NCBI GenBank assembly: GCA_020722315.1
Contig: DYLD01000004.1
Span: 1 to 45,284 of the forward strand
DNA: 45,284 bases
Reading direction: 5' to 3'
Source of the DNA: Syntrophus aciditrophicus
GTDB lineage: Bacteria > Desulfobacterota > Syntrophia > Syntrophales > UBA5619
The notes under the pieces were generated by a model. It was not told the DNA's origin, did not search any database, and saw only the letters and a program-made list of their open reading frames with translations. The translations under genes and the position numbers were made by a program. Positions 1 to 8,789 of the stretch are shown one piece after another. Each line of letters starts with the position of its first letter. Positions within the stretch are counted from its first letter, which is position 1.

Positions 1-50
1 CCGGCCTGTCACGCCGGAGGCCGTGGGTTCAAGTCCCATCGACCCCGCCA
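1..50 (+). tRNA. tRNA-Asp (GTC), 5' part cut off by the window edge
   Basis: The window opens at the first base of the anticodon stem. Bases 1-5 (CCGGC) pair with 13-17 (GCCGG) around a seven-base loop whose anticodon is GTC at 8-10, so the tRNA reads Asp codons GAC and GAU. A T arm follows (GTGGG, loop TTCAAGT, CCCAT), then the 3' acceptor strand and an encoded CCA at 48-50. The acceptor 5' strand and D arm lie outside the window. The aspartyl-tRNA synthetase that would charge it is at the other end of the window and is not linked in an operon. Confidence 0.93.
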
Positions 51-59
51 AGAAAAGCA

Positions 60-92
60 GGGGATCCGGAGATGAATCCGATCCCCTTTTCT
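60..92 (+). terminator. intrinsic terminator after tRNA-Asp
   Basis: GGGGATC at 60-66 (then a one-base bulge and GG) pairs with CCGATCCCC at 78-86 around an AT-rich loop and is followed at once by TTTTCTTTTC. This is a classic GC stem plus U tract, ten bases after the tRNA CCA end. It separates the tRNA transcript from lnt. Confidence 0.85.
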
Positions 93-169
93 TTTCTTGG
101 GGAGGTTTCTATTCAATTTGTAAAAAGACCTGCAGACGGTTGTTTCTATTGCCGAATTAATGTAATTGC

Positions 170-1714
170 TTGAAAGGCTACCTCTTATTGTACAATAGCA
201 TGCTGACTGCTGCGTTGTCTGGTATTCTGCTGTTTTTCTCTTTTCCCAAATTTGGGAATGGCCTCGTTGCCTGGTTTGCGCTGGTTCCGCTATTTTTTGC
301 CTTAACTGGGGCGTCGCCTTCCAGAGCGTTTCAATTAGGTTTCATCACCGGCATGGTAACCCACACGGCGATCCTTTACTGGATTTCCTTTGTTGTGGTT
401 CAATACGGCCATCTTCCCCTTTATGCGGGCATCATTACGATGTTATTTCTTGCGGCCTACCTGAGTGTATATACAGGATGTTTTGCAGCCGGGCTTGTTT
501 TTTTACAGAAAAAAACGAAAGGATTCTTTCTGGCCGCTCCTTTGTTATGGTCTACGCTTGAATATATACGCTCCCAGATTTTTAGCGGTTTTCCGTGGGA
601 AAATCTTGCCTATTCACAGTATTTACATAAGAATATCATCCAATTAGCCGATATTACGGGAATTTACGGAATATCATTCGTAATTGTTTTGGTTAATTTC
701 GCCATTTTTGAAATCCTTAAAACAGGGATTAAGGATAGGCCGACGGCACGAAGAGGCTTCTATGCACTTGCTGTTGTCCTGCTTACGATTTTTTATGGTT
801 ATTTTAGGAATTCGGAGATCGAAGATACATTGAGTAAGGCGCCTTCCACTGAAGTGGTTCTCATTCAAGGTAATATCGACCAGAGCGTAAAATGGGATCC
901 TCGGTATCAGCAGCAGACAGTGGATATTTATGATTCTCTTTCCAAGGCTTCCGGCGTGAAAAGGGGAGGCCTCATCGTATGGCCGGAAACGGCTGCCCCT
1001 TTCTTTTTCGCGCAACCGGGACCGTTGCAGAAGAGGGTGATTGATGTAGCGATGAAATCAGGGGCATCATTACTTTTTGGATGCCCGCATTACGAAAAAA
1101 ATGGTTCCGAACTGCTCTATAGAAATAGCGCATTTCTGATCAATCCGGACGGAAAGGTTTCCGGTCGTTATGATAAGGTCCACCTTGTTCCTTATGGCGA
1201 GTATGTTCCGTTGAAGAGGTTTTTTCCCTTTATTGAAAAGTTGACGGCTGGAGTCGGAGATTTTCGCCCCGGCAGCGGTTTTATCCCTCTCGCAAACGGA
1301 AATCGGCGTTTGGGCGTGCTGATTTGTTATGAGGCTATTTTCCCGGAAGCGGCACGGGCATATAAGCGAAACAAGGCAGATCTTCTGGTCAATATCACGA
1401 ATGACGCATGGTTCGGAAAATCTTCAGCCCCGCATCAACATTTGTCGATGACGGTTTTCAGGGCAGTGGAGAACCGTCTTTATCTTGTGCGTGCCGCCAA
1501 TACCGGGATCAGTGCCTTTGTAGATCCGCTGGGTTCGATAAAGGCCCAAACCCCTTTATTTACAAAGGGTTTTTTGAAGGGTAAAACAAAATATATTGAC
1601 AAAAATACCTTTTATGCGGCATACGGAGACATATTTGTCTATCTCTGTTTTCTCTTGCTGGTCGCATACCCAATAATGATGAGAAGGAGAACCAAAAATG
1701 ATGGAAGAAATTGA
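170..1714 (+). CDS. lnt: apolipoprotein N-acyltransferase
   Basis: Transfers the third acyl chain from a phospholipid to the N-terminal cysteine of diacylated lipoproteins in the inner membrane, the last step of lipoprotein maturation after Lgt and LspA. The 514-residue product has a hydrophobic N-terminal half with about six membrane segments (roughly 10-210), then a periplasmic nitrilase domain (about 226-480) and a last membrane segment near 485-503. The nitrilase catalytic triad is readable: E273 in WPETA, K336 in YDKVHLVP and C386 in GVLICYEA. The start is uncertain. TTG 170 gives the full frame, but TTG 188 and ATG 200 (MLTAALSG) are equally possible and no strong ribosome site decides. 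Its 3' end overlaps prfB by 17 bases. A lipoprotein client, the mltD-like gene, lies two genes downstream. Confidence 0.95.
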   Translation: MKGYLLLYNSMLTAALSGILLFFSFPKFGNGLVAWFALVPLFFALTGASPSRAFQLGFITGMVTHTAILYWISFVVVQYGHLPLYAGIITMLFLAAYLSVYTGCFAAGLVFLQKKTKGFFLAAPLLWSTLEYIRSQIFSGFPWENLAYSQYLHKNIIQLADITGIYGISFVIVLVNFAIFEILKTGIKDRPTARRGFYALAVVLLTIFYGYFRNSEIEDTLSKAPSTEVVLIQGNIDQSVKWDPRYQQQTVDIYDSLSKASGVKRGGLIVWPETAAPFFFAQPGPLQKRVIDVAMKSGASLLFGCPHYEKNGSELLYRNSAFLINPDGKVSGRYDKVHLVPYGEYVPLKRFFPFIEKLTAGVGDFRPGSGFIPLANGNRRLGVLICYEAIFPEAARAYKRNKADLLVNITNDAWFGKSSAPHQHLSMTVFRAVENRLYLVRAANTGISAFVDPLGSIKAQTPLFTKGFLKGKTKYIDKNTFYAAYGDIFVYLCFLLLVAYPIMMRRRTKNDGRN

Positions 1715-2799
1715 TCAAAGAATAGCAGATTTGTCGCGGAGACTCGAAAAATTTGGAGAGTGTCTTTGACGTAGATGAAAAGGAAATCAGGATAAGAGAA
1801 CTGGACAAGGAAATTGAGAGGAACGGTTTCTGGAACGATCCTGGTAGGGCGACCGAACTGTTAAGGGAAAAAAGCAGACTTGCCGAAATTGTCGACAAAT
1901 GGCGAAGACAGAAAAATGATATCGAAGATTTGAAGGAGTTGGCCGCTATTGCCGGCTCGGAAAAAGACGATCAAACGCTGGCAGAAATAAATAATGAACT
2001 GATAAAGCATGATGCCGAGATTCGTGATGAAGAATTAAAGATCATGCTTGGTTCTGAACAGGACCCGATGAACGCCATTATGTCCATTCATGCCGGTGCA
2101 GGCGGTACCGAGGCACAGGATTGGGCGGAAATGCTGTTGCGCATGTATCTTCGCTGGGCAGAGCGAAAGAAGTTTGAAACAAAAATTATTGATTATCTGC
2201 CGGGGGATGAAGCAGGTCTTAAGAGCGTGTCATGGACCTTGCAAGGAAATTATGCATACGGGTATGCCAAGGCTGAAATCGGCATCCACAGACTTGTGAG
2301 GATTTCACCTTTTGATGCCAGTGCAAGGCGCCACACCTCTTTTGCCTCTGTATTCGTGTATCCCGAAGTCGATGATCGGATTGTTATTGAGATAGACGAA
2401 AAAGACCTCCGCATAGACACATACCGGTCCACCGGGGCCGGCGGTCAGCATGTCAATAAAACCGACTCCGCAGTCAGAATTACCCATATGCCAACCGGTA
2501 TCGTCGTGCAGTGTCAGAATGAACGTTCGCAGCACAAAAACAAGGCAATGGCGATGAAATATTTACGTTCCAGGCTCTATGAAATGAAGGTAAGGGAGCA
2601 GAACGAAAAACTTGCCGAGGTTAACAAGACAAAAAAGGATATCGGTTGGGGGAGCCAGATTCGTTCTTATATTCTGCACCCGTATAAATTGGTTAAAGAC
2701 CATCGTACAGAGCTCGAAACCGGAAATGTCAACCAGGTGCTCGACGGGGATATAGATCGGTTTATAGAGGCTTATTTGCTTCATCATCAAGATTCCTAA
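1698..2799 (+). CDS. prfB: peptide chain release factor 2 (programmed +1 frameshift)
   Basis: RF2 recognises UGA and UAA stop codons and triggers peptidyl-tRNA hydrolysis. The gene is in two frames. ATG 1698, with AAGGAG at 1684-1689, opens a 23-codon reading frame ending in CTT TGA at 1764-1769. Slipping +1 over CTT-T joins it to the main frame from GAC 1768 to the stop at 2799. The product is about 366 residues, matching the usual RF2 length. The stop-recognition SPF motif (RISPFDAS) and the catalytic GGQ motif (TGAGGQHVNKT) are both intact. The start lies inside the end of lnt, so the two are probably co-transcribed. RF2 level is expected to be autoregulated: low RF2 slows termination at the in-frame UGA and favours the shift. 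ATG 1701 is an equally possible start. Confidence 0.96.
1755..1770 (+). promoter_or_regulatory. RF2 programmed +1 frameshift site
   Basis: The sequence GGAGAG TGT CTT TGA C follows the family pattern of a purine-rich Shine-Dalgarno-like stretch, a three-base spacer, CUU, UGA, then C. The internal SD (GGAG at 1755-1758) sits at the short spacing known to push the ribosome forward. The UGA is the RF2-specific stop, followed by C, a poor termination context. Seen directly in the sequence; the mechanism is established for bacterial prfB. Confidence 0.94.
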
Positions 2800-2880
2800 C
2801 CCACAGGATTTCAAGAAGATTGACCCTATTAAAACCGAGTCGTAATGACATGAGATTCTTGTTGAAGGAGGGGTAAAAAA

Positions 2881-4869
2881 ATGGTTAGCGTAAATGGATT
2901 GAAGATGATTTTATCACCCTTTAGCCTCCTTTTTCTGGGTTGCTTTATGCTTTTTTCCTGTACCACCCTGAATATGAAGCCTGTGGATGACCGGCCCGGA
3001 AAGGATGCAAAATCTCAGATGGAAACCGCCCTGCCCCAGACTGCGAAAAGAGATGTTCCTTCGAGCGAAACAATTATAGAGTCAGCCAATAAAAACGGGG
3101 TTGAATCTGAGGATTCGCTGAACGAAAAAGCTCCTGTAACCAATGAAACCAAGCTTTCAGAAAACAAAGATACGCCTAAAGCAGTAGCACCTCCTGCCCC
3201 CAAACCGCTTTTGGAAACAGATCTTTTTCCTAAAGCCGAGCTCAGAAAGTCCTCTCCTTCTGACTCTGACGAAGAGCCTTACACCGAATTTGATTCGAAA
3301 GAAGATGAGAAAGAAGGAGACGTAACGGAAGAGGTGCTTGCTCTTCTTAAGGAATCGCATAACTACTGGATTAAAGGGGACTTAGATCGTGCACTTCAGA
3401 TGCTTGATCAGGCCTATGCGTTGGTACTCGATACCAATGGGAATCCCAAAATAGCGAGACAAAAAGACGACCTTCGCCTGATTATTGCCAAGAAAATTCT
3501 TGCGATTTTTAATTCGGTGCAGTCGCCCACCAAGGGAATGCGCGGGGAAATACCTTTAATAGCAAACGCAGATGTCGAAAAAGAGATCCGTTCGTTTCAA
3601 ACTTTAGAGCGTAATTTCTTTATTTCCGCCTATCAACGCTCCCTGATTTTGCGCCCGGTGATTTTAAGCGAATTAAAGAAAGCCGGTTTGCCTGATGAAC
3701 TTTCCTGGTTGCCCCTTGTCGAAAGCGGCTTTAAAACCAACGCCCTTTCATCGGCCAGGGCGTTGGGGCTCTGGCAGTTCATATCATCGACCAGCTATAA
3801 GTATGGGCTGAATCGTGATTACTGGATAGACGAAAGAATGGATATCGAAAAATCCACCAAGGCGGCTATTGCGTACCTGAAGGATCTGCATGCAATGTTT
3901 GGAGACTGGCTTACGGTTCTTGCCGCCTATAATTGCGGAGAAGGGAGAGTCATGCGGACCATTTCTTCGCAGCATATCAATTATCTCGACCGTTTCTGGG
4001 ATTTATACCACCTTCTACCCAACGAAACGGCAAGGTATGTCCCGCGTTTTCTTGCCACCCTTCTTATTGTTAAGGATTTGCAAAAATATGGGTTCGACAT
4101 GCTTTCGGAAAAACATGATTTAGCACTATCTGATTATGAAACAGTGCAGACAAACAGACCCATGCGCTTACGTGACATAGCGGCCAAACTGGAAACATCA
4201 GAAGAGATTCTTTGTCTTTTAAATGCGGAGCTCAGGTATAAAATAACGCCTGATAGACCTTACTACTTGAAGGTCCCGCGAGGTCTGGCTGAACATTTGG
4301 TTCGAGTGGTTGCCGAAATCCCGGAAGTCGAGCCTCCCCGGGCTTCTTATAAAACCGTGCGAGACGCATTTATAAAACACACGGTGCGGTCAGGCGAGAC
4401 ATTGGGGTCCATAGCAAGAAAATACAATACGTCCGTAAATGTCTTATGCTCAGCCAACAGATTATCCAAGAAAAAGACCATTTATGTCGGGCAAAGGTTG
4501 AAGATACCCTTCAGGCGCGGTAGCCAAACCACGTATACCCTCAAGAGGGCACCTACCCAGAACGTAAGCTTGTATAAGGTGAAGAAGGGTGATACCCTCT
4601 CTGCGATTTCCCGCGAATACGGCGTCTCTGTCGCACAGCTCAAAAAGATCAATAATCTTAAAAAAGATACTCTGGTGGTCGGGCAGATCATAAAAATTGT
4701 CGAAAAAACGAATACGGATAAAGCATCTGCGGTTTATACGGTTCAAAAAGGGGATAATCTCGCCGTGATAGCCAGAAAAAAGGGGGTTTCGCTGCAAAAA
4801 CTGTTATCATTGAACAAAATGTCTCTCAGCGATACAATCAAACCAGGTCAGGAAATTATTATTCAGTAA
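2881..4869 (+). CDS. mltD: lipoprotein membrane-bound lytic murein transglycosylase D-like, three LysM domains
   Basis: Cleaves the MurNAc-GlcNAc bond of peptidoglycan with formation of 1,6-anhydro ends. The N terminus is a lipoprotein signal with lipobox LFSC (Cys27; Cys21 is a weaker alternative). A long acidic, low-complexity linker (about 35-150) probably spans the periplasm, followed by a helical region and the SLT domain (about 260-385). The catalytic glutamate is E281 in LPLVESGF, with the GLWQF and AAYNCGEGRV motifs downstream. Three LysM peptidoglycan-binding repeats fill about 499-543, 563-606 and 617-661, each with the xGDTL/xGETL signature. It has a strong ribosome site (AAGGAGGGG) before ATG 2881. 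It lies in the same direction as lnt and prfB, about 80 bases after prfB. The stop overlaps the convergent ybeY end by 11 bases. Confidence 0.92.
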   Translation: MVSVNGLKMILSPFSLLFLGCFMLFSCTTLNMKPVDDRPGKDAKSQMETALPQTAKRDVPSSETIIESANKNGVESEDSLNEKAPVTNETKLSENKDTPKAVAPPAPKPLLETDLFPKAELRKSSPSDSDEEPYTEFDSKEDEKEGDVTEEVLALLKESHNYWIKGDLDRALQMLDQAYALVLDTNGNPKIARQKDDLRLIIAKKILAIFNSVQSPTKGMRGEIPLIANADVEKEIRSFQTLERNFFISAYQRSLILRPVILSELKKAGLPDELSWLPLVESGFKTNALSSARALGLWQFISSTSYKYGLNRDYWIDERMDIEKSTKAAIAYLKDLHAMFGDWLTVLAAYNCGEGRVMRTISSQHINYLDRFWDLYHLLPNETARYVPRFLATLLIVKDLQKYGFDMLSEKHDLALSDYETVQTNRPMRLRDIAAKLETSEEILCLLNAELRYKITPDRPYYLKVPRGLAEHLVRVVAEIPEVEPPRASYKTVRDAFIKHTVRSGETLGSIARKYNTSVNVLCSANRLSKKKTIYVGQRLKIPFRRGSQTTYTLKRAPTQNVSLYKVKKGDTLSAISREYGVSVAQLKKINNLKKDTLVVGQIIKIVEKTNTDKASAVYTVQKGDNLAVIARKKGVSLQKLLSLNKMSLSDTIKPGQEIIIQ

Positions 4870-5314
4870 GATGATAGTTTCTCAAACGGGAGAAAAGCCG
4901 CTGTTCCATTTCCCTCATACGCTGGATCTCTTCTTCCGTAGTATTTTCATGGTTGTAGCCAATCAGGTGTAAGAGGCCATGGATCAACAGAAAATCCATT
5001 TCTTCATCGAGCTGAAGTCCGGATGCCTCTGCATCACGAGAGGCTGTCTCGACGGATATGACAATATCGCCTAATATTTCAGGATGGATATCACCCGAAG
5101 CTCCTTCCGTCATAGCGAAGGAAAGGACATTGGTTGGTCGATTCCTTTGCAGGTAAGTCTGGTTTATCTCCCGTATTTGTTCGTCATCTACGATAAGTAC
5201 ACTTATTTCGTGATTTTCAAGATGCAACTCCTTGAGCAGCTTGTTCAAATCCCTGCGGACTTTACCTGTATTGATTTTTTCTTTTTTCTGGATGTTACGG
5301 ATCAAGACGGTCAT
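4859..5314 (-). CDS. ybeY: endoribonuclease / 16S rRNA maturation factor YbeY
   Basis: Metal-dependent single-strand endoribonuclease involved in 16S rRNA 3'-end maturation and ribosome quality control. The 151-residue protein has the usual length. The zinc triad H-x3-H-x5-H is intact: H112, H116 and H122 in HGLLHLIGYNH. The residue before the last His is Asn121, where the family signature usually has Asp (GYDH). The ATG start at 5314 has only a weak AAGG upstream. It is downstream of phoH in the same direction with a 112-base gap, the common phoH-ybeY pairing. Its 3' end is interlocked with the convergent mltD-like gene. Confidence 0.94.
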   Translation of the reverse strand: MTVLIRNIQKKEKINTGKVRRDLNKLLKELHLENHEISVLIVDDEQIREINQTYLQRNRPTNVLSFAMTEGASGDIHPEILGDIVISVETASRDAEASGLQLDEEMDFLLIHGLLHLIGYNHENTTEEEIQRMREMEQRLFSRLRNYHLTE

Positions 5315-5426
5315 CAGCTACGCCTTTTTTGTTTTGATTGATCAAAACCATTATTAGCCGCTACCGGAGAGAAAAACCTGGTTTTATGCATGTTTTTTCT
5401 GTCGATTCATCAAACAAAGGAAAATA

Positions 5427-6413
5427 CTATTTTTTGTGGTCTAAATTGTTGTAAGCCCTAATAACCTCCTGCACAAGAGGATGACGGACGACGTCGAGTT
5501 CGGAAAAATGAATAAAACGTATTCCCTTTATCCGGCTCAAGAGCTTCTTTGCTTCAATAAGTCCTGATACCCTGTCCGGCGGGAGGTCTATCTGGGTTAT
5601 ATCCCCTGTAACAACAGCTTTTGATCCATAGCCGAGTCTTGTTAGAAACATTTTCATTTGTTCGGAGGTTGTATTTTGTGCCTCGTCGAGAATCACAAAT
5701 GAATCATTCAGGGTACGTCCTCTCATGAAGGCAAGAGGTGTTACCTCGATAATTCCTTTGTGTATAAGAGAAGAAGCTCTGTCGAAATCCATCATATCAA
5801 AAAGGGCGTCGTAAAGAGGGCGAAGATACGGATTAACCTTTTCGGCAAGGTCGCCAGGCAGAAATCCTAGTTTTTCTCCCGCCTCCACAGCGGGTCTCGC
5901 CAGCGAAATCCGGCTCACCCTTTTTTCCATTAATGCCGAAACAGCCATCGCCATGGCCAGGTACGTTTTACCGGTTCCAGCGGGTCCTATGCCGAAGACC
6001 ATGTCCGATGTCCTGATTGCGTCTATATAACTTTTCTGGGATATGCTTTTTGGGGTGATGATATGTTTTTTTGATGATATCAGTATCGTGTCAAGAAAGA
6101 TGTGTGCCAGATCCGCATTGGGATTTTCTGAGAGTATTTTGTACGCCTGCTCTATATCCACGAGAAGAAGGGGATGGCCCTTTGTCGTTATTTCATATAG
6201 TTGAAAGAGGAGATTTTTGGCCTGCCGGACAAAGTGTTGATTTCCGCGTACAGATACGAGATTGCCGCGTACCGAAATATGCACGGCCGCAAGCTTTTCA
6301 ATTAGACTGATATTCTTGTCATGTTCCCCGCATAGAATTCGAAGCGAATCATTGTCGGTGAAATCTATTTTTTCGATTATTTCCTGTTCTGACGTATTCT
6401 TTTTCAAATTCAA
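5427..6413 (-). CDS. phoH: PhoH family ATPase (PhoH-like)
   Basis: Cytoplasmic P-loop ATPase of the PhoH family, which resembles an RNA-helicase-like core. Family members are linked by genome context to ribosome and RNA metabolism through YbeY; the exact substrate is not settled. The 328-residue product has Walker A GPAGTGKT at 143-150 and Walker [10 protein letters not shown] (DEAQ at 243-246). The N-terminal part (about 30-75) resembles the KH-like RNA-binding segment seen in the family. The start is TTG 6413, chosen because GGGGAG lies just upstream; TTG 6407 is a nearby alternative. It lies between a small membrane protein gene and ybeY, all on the minus strand. Confidence 0.92.
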   Translation of the reverse strand: MNLKKNTSEQEIIEKIDFTDNDSLRILCGEHDKNISLIEKLAAVHISVRGNLVSVRGNQHFVRQAKNLLFQLYEITTKGHPLLLVDIEQAYKILSENPNADLAHIFLDTILISSKKHIITPKSISQKSYIDAIRTSDMVFGIGPAGTGKTYLAMAMAVSALMEKRVSRISLARPAVEAGEKLGFLPGDLAEKVNPYLRPLYDALFDMMDFDRASSLIHKGIIEVTPLAFMRGRTLNDSFVILDEAQNTTSEQMKMFLTRLGYGSKAVVTGDITQIDLPPDRVSGLIEAKKLLSRIKGIRFIHFSELDVVRHPLVQEVIRAYNNLDHKK

Positions 6414-6484
6414 ACGTCTCCCCGGCTTTACGTTTCTGCGGTACCGGATGCGGGCCTTACTGAGCCGGCTGTTGAAATAAAACC

Positions 6485-6829
6485 TTATTTTTCATCTGGG
6501 TATTTCTTACGCAATTTAAAGTAACCGCGAATTTTGAAGAACGTGAAGCAGATTCCGACACTGCTCAGCAAAATAAGAAAGCTTGCAGAGAAGAAAAACA
6601 TTATAAAATCCAGCGGATTTTTTAATGAGTAGGCTCCCAGCAGTGTTTCTATTCCAAAAAAAAGAAAAAAAAGGGACGTTATTCCTATCCCGACGGTTTT
6701 GAACCACCACAACCCTTTGCCGGTGGGGACCGTATTTCGACGTCCTGATGACATTCCAAGGTTTTCCTCAAGCGTGTCGAAATCCGCGGGAGATATCGTT
6801 TTGTGGCTGTTTGGATTTTTGCTGAACAT
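6485..6829 (-). CDS. small two-helix membrane protein of unknown function
   Basis: I do not recognise a named family. The 114-residue product (from ATG 6829; TTG 6838 would add three residues) has a polar N terminus and two hydrophobic segments, around residues 46-62 and 75-97. The charged tail is Lys- and Arg-rich ([16 protein letters not shown]). It is most likely an inner-membrane protein with both ends on the cytoplasmic side by the positive-inside rule. No clear ribosome site precedes either start. It is the first gene behind the promoter at 7024-7052 and precedes phoH by about 70 bases, so it is probably co-transcribed with phoH and ybeY. Confidence 0.7.
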   Translation of the reverse strand: MFSKNPNSHKTISPADFDTLEENLGMSSGRRNTVPTGKGLWWFKTVGIGITSLFFLFFGIETLLGAYSLKNPLDFIMFFFSASFLILLSSVGICFTFFKIRGYFKLRKKYPDEK

Positions 6830-7023
6830 TGGTTTCAATAAGGTCTGGAAAAAAGTGACGACGGAAATCCACTTATGCCGTTCTGTCGTTGCGCTGGAAA
6901 GTCAATAACCAGCAAAGTTGGCCCTTACCAATGCCGAAGCACTACAGGGTCCTGTCGCTCTTTTAGTGTTGCAATCCAGCAGTCTGACGGGGTAACGAAC
7001 ACAGCAGATCCGTCGTCACCTCT

Positions 7024-7052
7024 CATATACTAATATTAAAAAGGCGTGTCAA
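7024..7052 (-). promoter_or_regulatory. sigma70-type promoter for the membrane protein-phoH-ybeY operon
   Basis: On the minus strand a perfect TTGACA (7052-7047) is followed after exactly 17 bases by TATATG (7029-7024), close to TATAAT. Transcription would start near 7017, leaving a leader of about 185 bases before the ATG at 6829. The leader region (6830-7017) shows no gene and no structure I can name. The promoter sits immediately after the stop codon of the radical SAM gene, so the operon has its own start. Confidence 0.7.
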
Positions 7053-7062
7053 GCATCTTTAA

Positions 7063-8460
7063 CTATGAATGACTGCGCCGGGTCCTTTGTTTTAATTCTT
7101 GATAAGTTTCTACCGTCAGAGATTTGCTTCGACAGGCAAGCAGCGTATTATTTTGGAACAGAGGCTCCTCCGCAATGGGATAGGGGGAGGATGCCACAGC
7201 TTCAGGCCACAGTGTGGTTTGCGGGATTGGTGAATATTCTGCCAGAATGGGACGCGCCCCAAATGATTGTACATATCGTATGCTTTCAGCGATTTCATCC
7301 GCGGGCTGTCCGGGTAGACCACATAAAAGGTAAATGCCTATATCATCGGAGGCATAGCCGGCCTTTTGGAGATTTTTTACAGCCTCCACAAACTCCTCAT
7401 TATTGACCTTTGCGCCCGTCTGTTTCTGTCTGAGTAGATTTGAGGTTTCAAAACCAAACCGAATCGTCTTAAAGCCCGCCTTATGCATCAGCATAGCTAT
7501 TTCTTCGCTGACTTCTCTTATGTGCAGACCGTTTGGGCAGTGAAAGTGCAAAGGGAGATTCCTTTTAATGATCTCTTTCAACATCGGGACCGCCATTTCT
7601 TGCGAGTCGACAAGCAGCGCGTCATCATAAAAAGAGAAATTCCTTATCCCGTAACGCAGGTACCAGTGTTCTATCTCATCGACGACATGACCGGGATTTC
7701 TTCGCTGAAATTTTGGGTGCAAAAGATATGAGGCGCAGTAACTGCATCTGTACGGACAACCCCAAGATGTCATGATCGGTAAACTTCCAGGTTTCTTGAG
7801 AAGGTCAAAAGAAGGGTAGGGGTATGAATCAAGATCGTCGGGGTCCGGAAGGATCTGGATATCAATCTTCAGGAGTTCTTTCAAAAGGGGGGGAACGGAG
7901 ACCTCACCTGCGCCGGGCAGTAAAAAATCAGCCCCTGATTTTGCTGCATGTTCCAAACATAATGACACGTAATTCCCTCCGATTACGACAGGAACTCCCG
8001 GATACACATGCCTTACGAAAGATATGGTATCAAATAGACCCGGGTACCAGTATGTCATCATCGCACTTATCAAGATTGCGTCCGGCCTTGGAATCTTTTT
8101 GAATCTGTTAAGCAGGATATTGGCGGTGAGGCCGTAACGATAAAAATTTCTGGGAATATCTTTCAAGGCCAGAGGCTTTTTGATCTTTTGTTTTGCGTAG
8201 GAACCATCTCCGTCAGGTTTTCTCTTTCCCATATGAATATTAGGTTCAAAAAGCATCGCGGGATCGTCTTCCAGAAAGTCAATAAATGTAACATTGATCC
8301 CGTTGCGGCGCAGAATTGAGGCAAGATAGAGAAGCCCCAGCGGCTTATACCAAAGGTCGTAGGCGGCGAAATCATGGATCCACGGGTTGATTAACAGGAC
8401 GCTTGGTTTCATGGGTGTTTTTTCTATCACATCCCGATATACGCCGCAATATCCAGTCAT
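7063..8460 (-). CDS. B12-binding-type radical SAM protein, function unknown
   Basis: A radical SAM enzyme binding a [4Fe-4S] cluster. The cluster motif CxxxCxxC is C235, C239 and C242 in WGCPYRCSYC. The N-terminal part (about 17-200) has the layout of a cobalamin-binding Rossmann domain as found in B12-dependent radical SAM proteins: VLLINPW near the start, PLGLLYLASILRRNG, then VVIGGNYVS and GEVSVPPLL. The usual DxHxxG base-off histidine motif is not evident, as in many of this class. The C-terminal part continues a TIM-barrel-like fold (FRFGFETSN, GLPGQPADEI). The reaction cannot be read from sequence; methyltransfer or rearrangement chemistry is typical of the class. The start at 8460 is uncertain: ATG 8412 (MKPSVLLINP) fits the family better, though neither has a good ribosome site. 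It is transcribed alone and away from the MerR-cyclase gene. Confidence 0.85.
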   Translation of the reverse strand: MTGYCGVYRDVIEKTPMKPSVLLINPWIHDFAAYDLWYKPLGLLYLASILRRNGINVTFIDFLEDDPAMLFEPNIHMGKRKPDGDGSYAKQKIKKPLALKDIPRNFYRYGLTANILLNRFKKIPRPDAILISAMMTYWYPGLFDTISFVRHVYPGVPVVIGGNYVSLCLEHAAKSGADFLLPGAGEVSVPPLLKELLKIDIQILPDPDDLDSYPYPSFDLLKKPGSLPIMTSWGCPYRCSYCASYLLHPKFQRRNPGHVVDEIEHWYLRYGIRNFSFYDDALLVDSQEMAVPMLKEIIKRNLPLHFHCPNGLHIREVSEEIAMLMHKAGFKTIRFGFETSNLLRQKQTGAKVNNEEFVEAVKNLQKAGYASDDIGIYLLCGLPGQPADEIAESIRYVQSFGARPILAEYSPIPQTTLWPEAVASSPYPIAEEPLFQNNTLLACRSKSLTVETYQELKQRTRRSHS

Positions 8461-8789
8461 TTATCCATCAATGGAGATAGGCAATAAAAAGTGCGGAATT
8501 CGTTGTAAATACCCTTGGGTGTTGGTCCTTCGGAAAATAAACTATTGGGAGATATTATACAGTCTAACTTGTTGTAATGTATGATTGTCCTCTTTGTCTT
8601 CTTTCTGAGTATTATACAGTTCAATTATATTGACAAAATGTCAACATTATGTAAGGATAATAACCAAAGTTTTTTTAGAACCGGTTTATCCTAATTAATT
8701 TTGCTTGTGATGTTCTCTTGCCGGAGAGGTTTTTGATAGCGTTGACGATCTTTTGTCGATTTCCCCTTTTTTGAAGAGGTGGTTCAACG
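8461..8789. promoter_or_regulatory. divergent intergenic control region with dyad and duplicated -10-like repeat
   Basis: No gene in this 329-base spacer. It contains a perfect inverted repeat TTGACA-AAA-TGTCAA at 8630-8644. A 15-base near-repeat, TATTATACAGTYYAA, lies at 8553-8567 and 8610-8624, 57 bases apart; read on the minus strand each copy contains TATAAT (8559-8554 and 8616-8611), facing the radical SAM gene, without a good -35 at normal spacing. On the plus strand TTGACA 8630-8635 is followed after 20 bases by GATAAT 8656-8661. That long spacer is typical of MerR-controlled promoters, though here the dyad overlaps the -35 rather than lying within the spacer. Assignments are inference. 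Confidence 0.4.
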
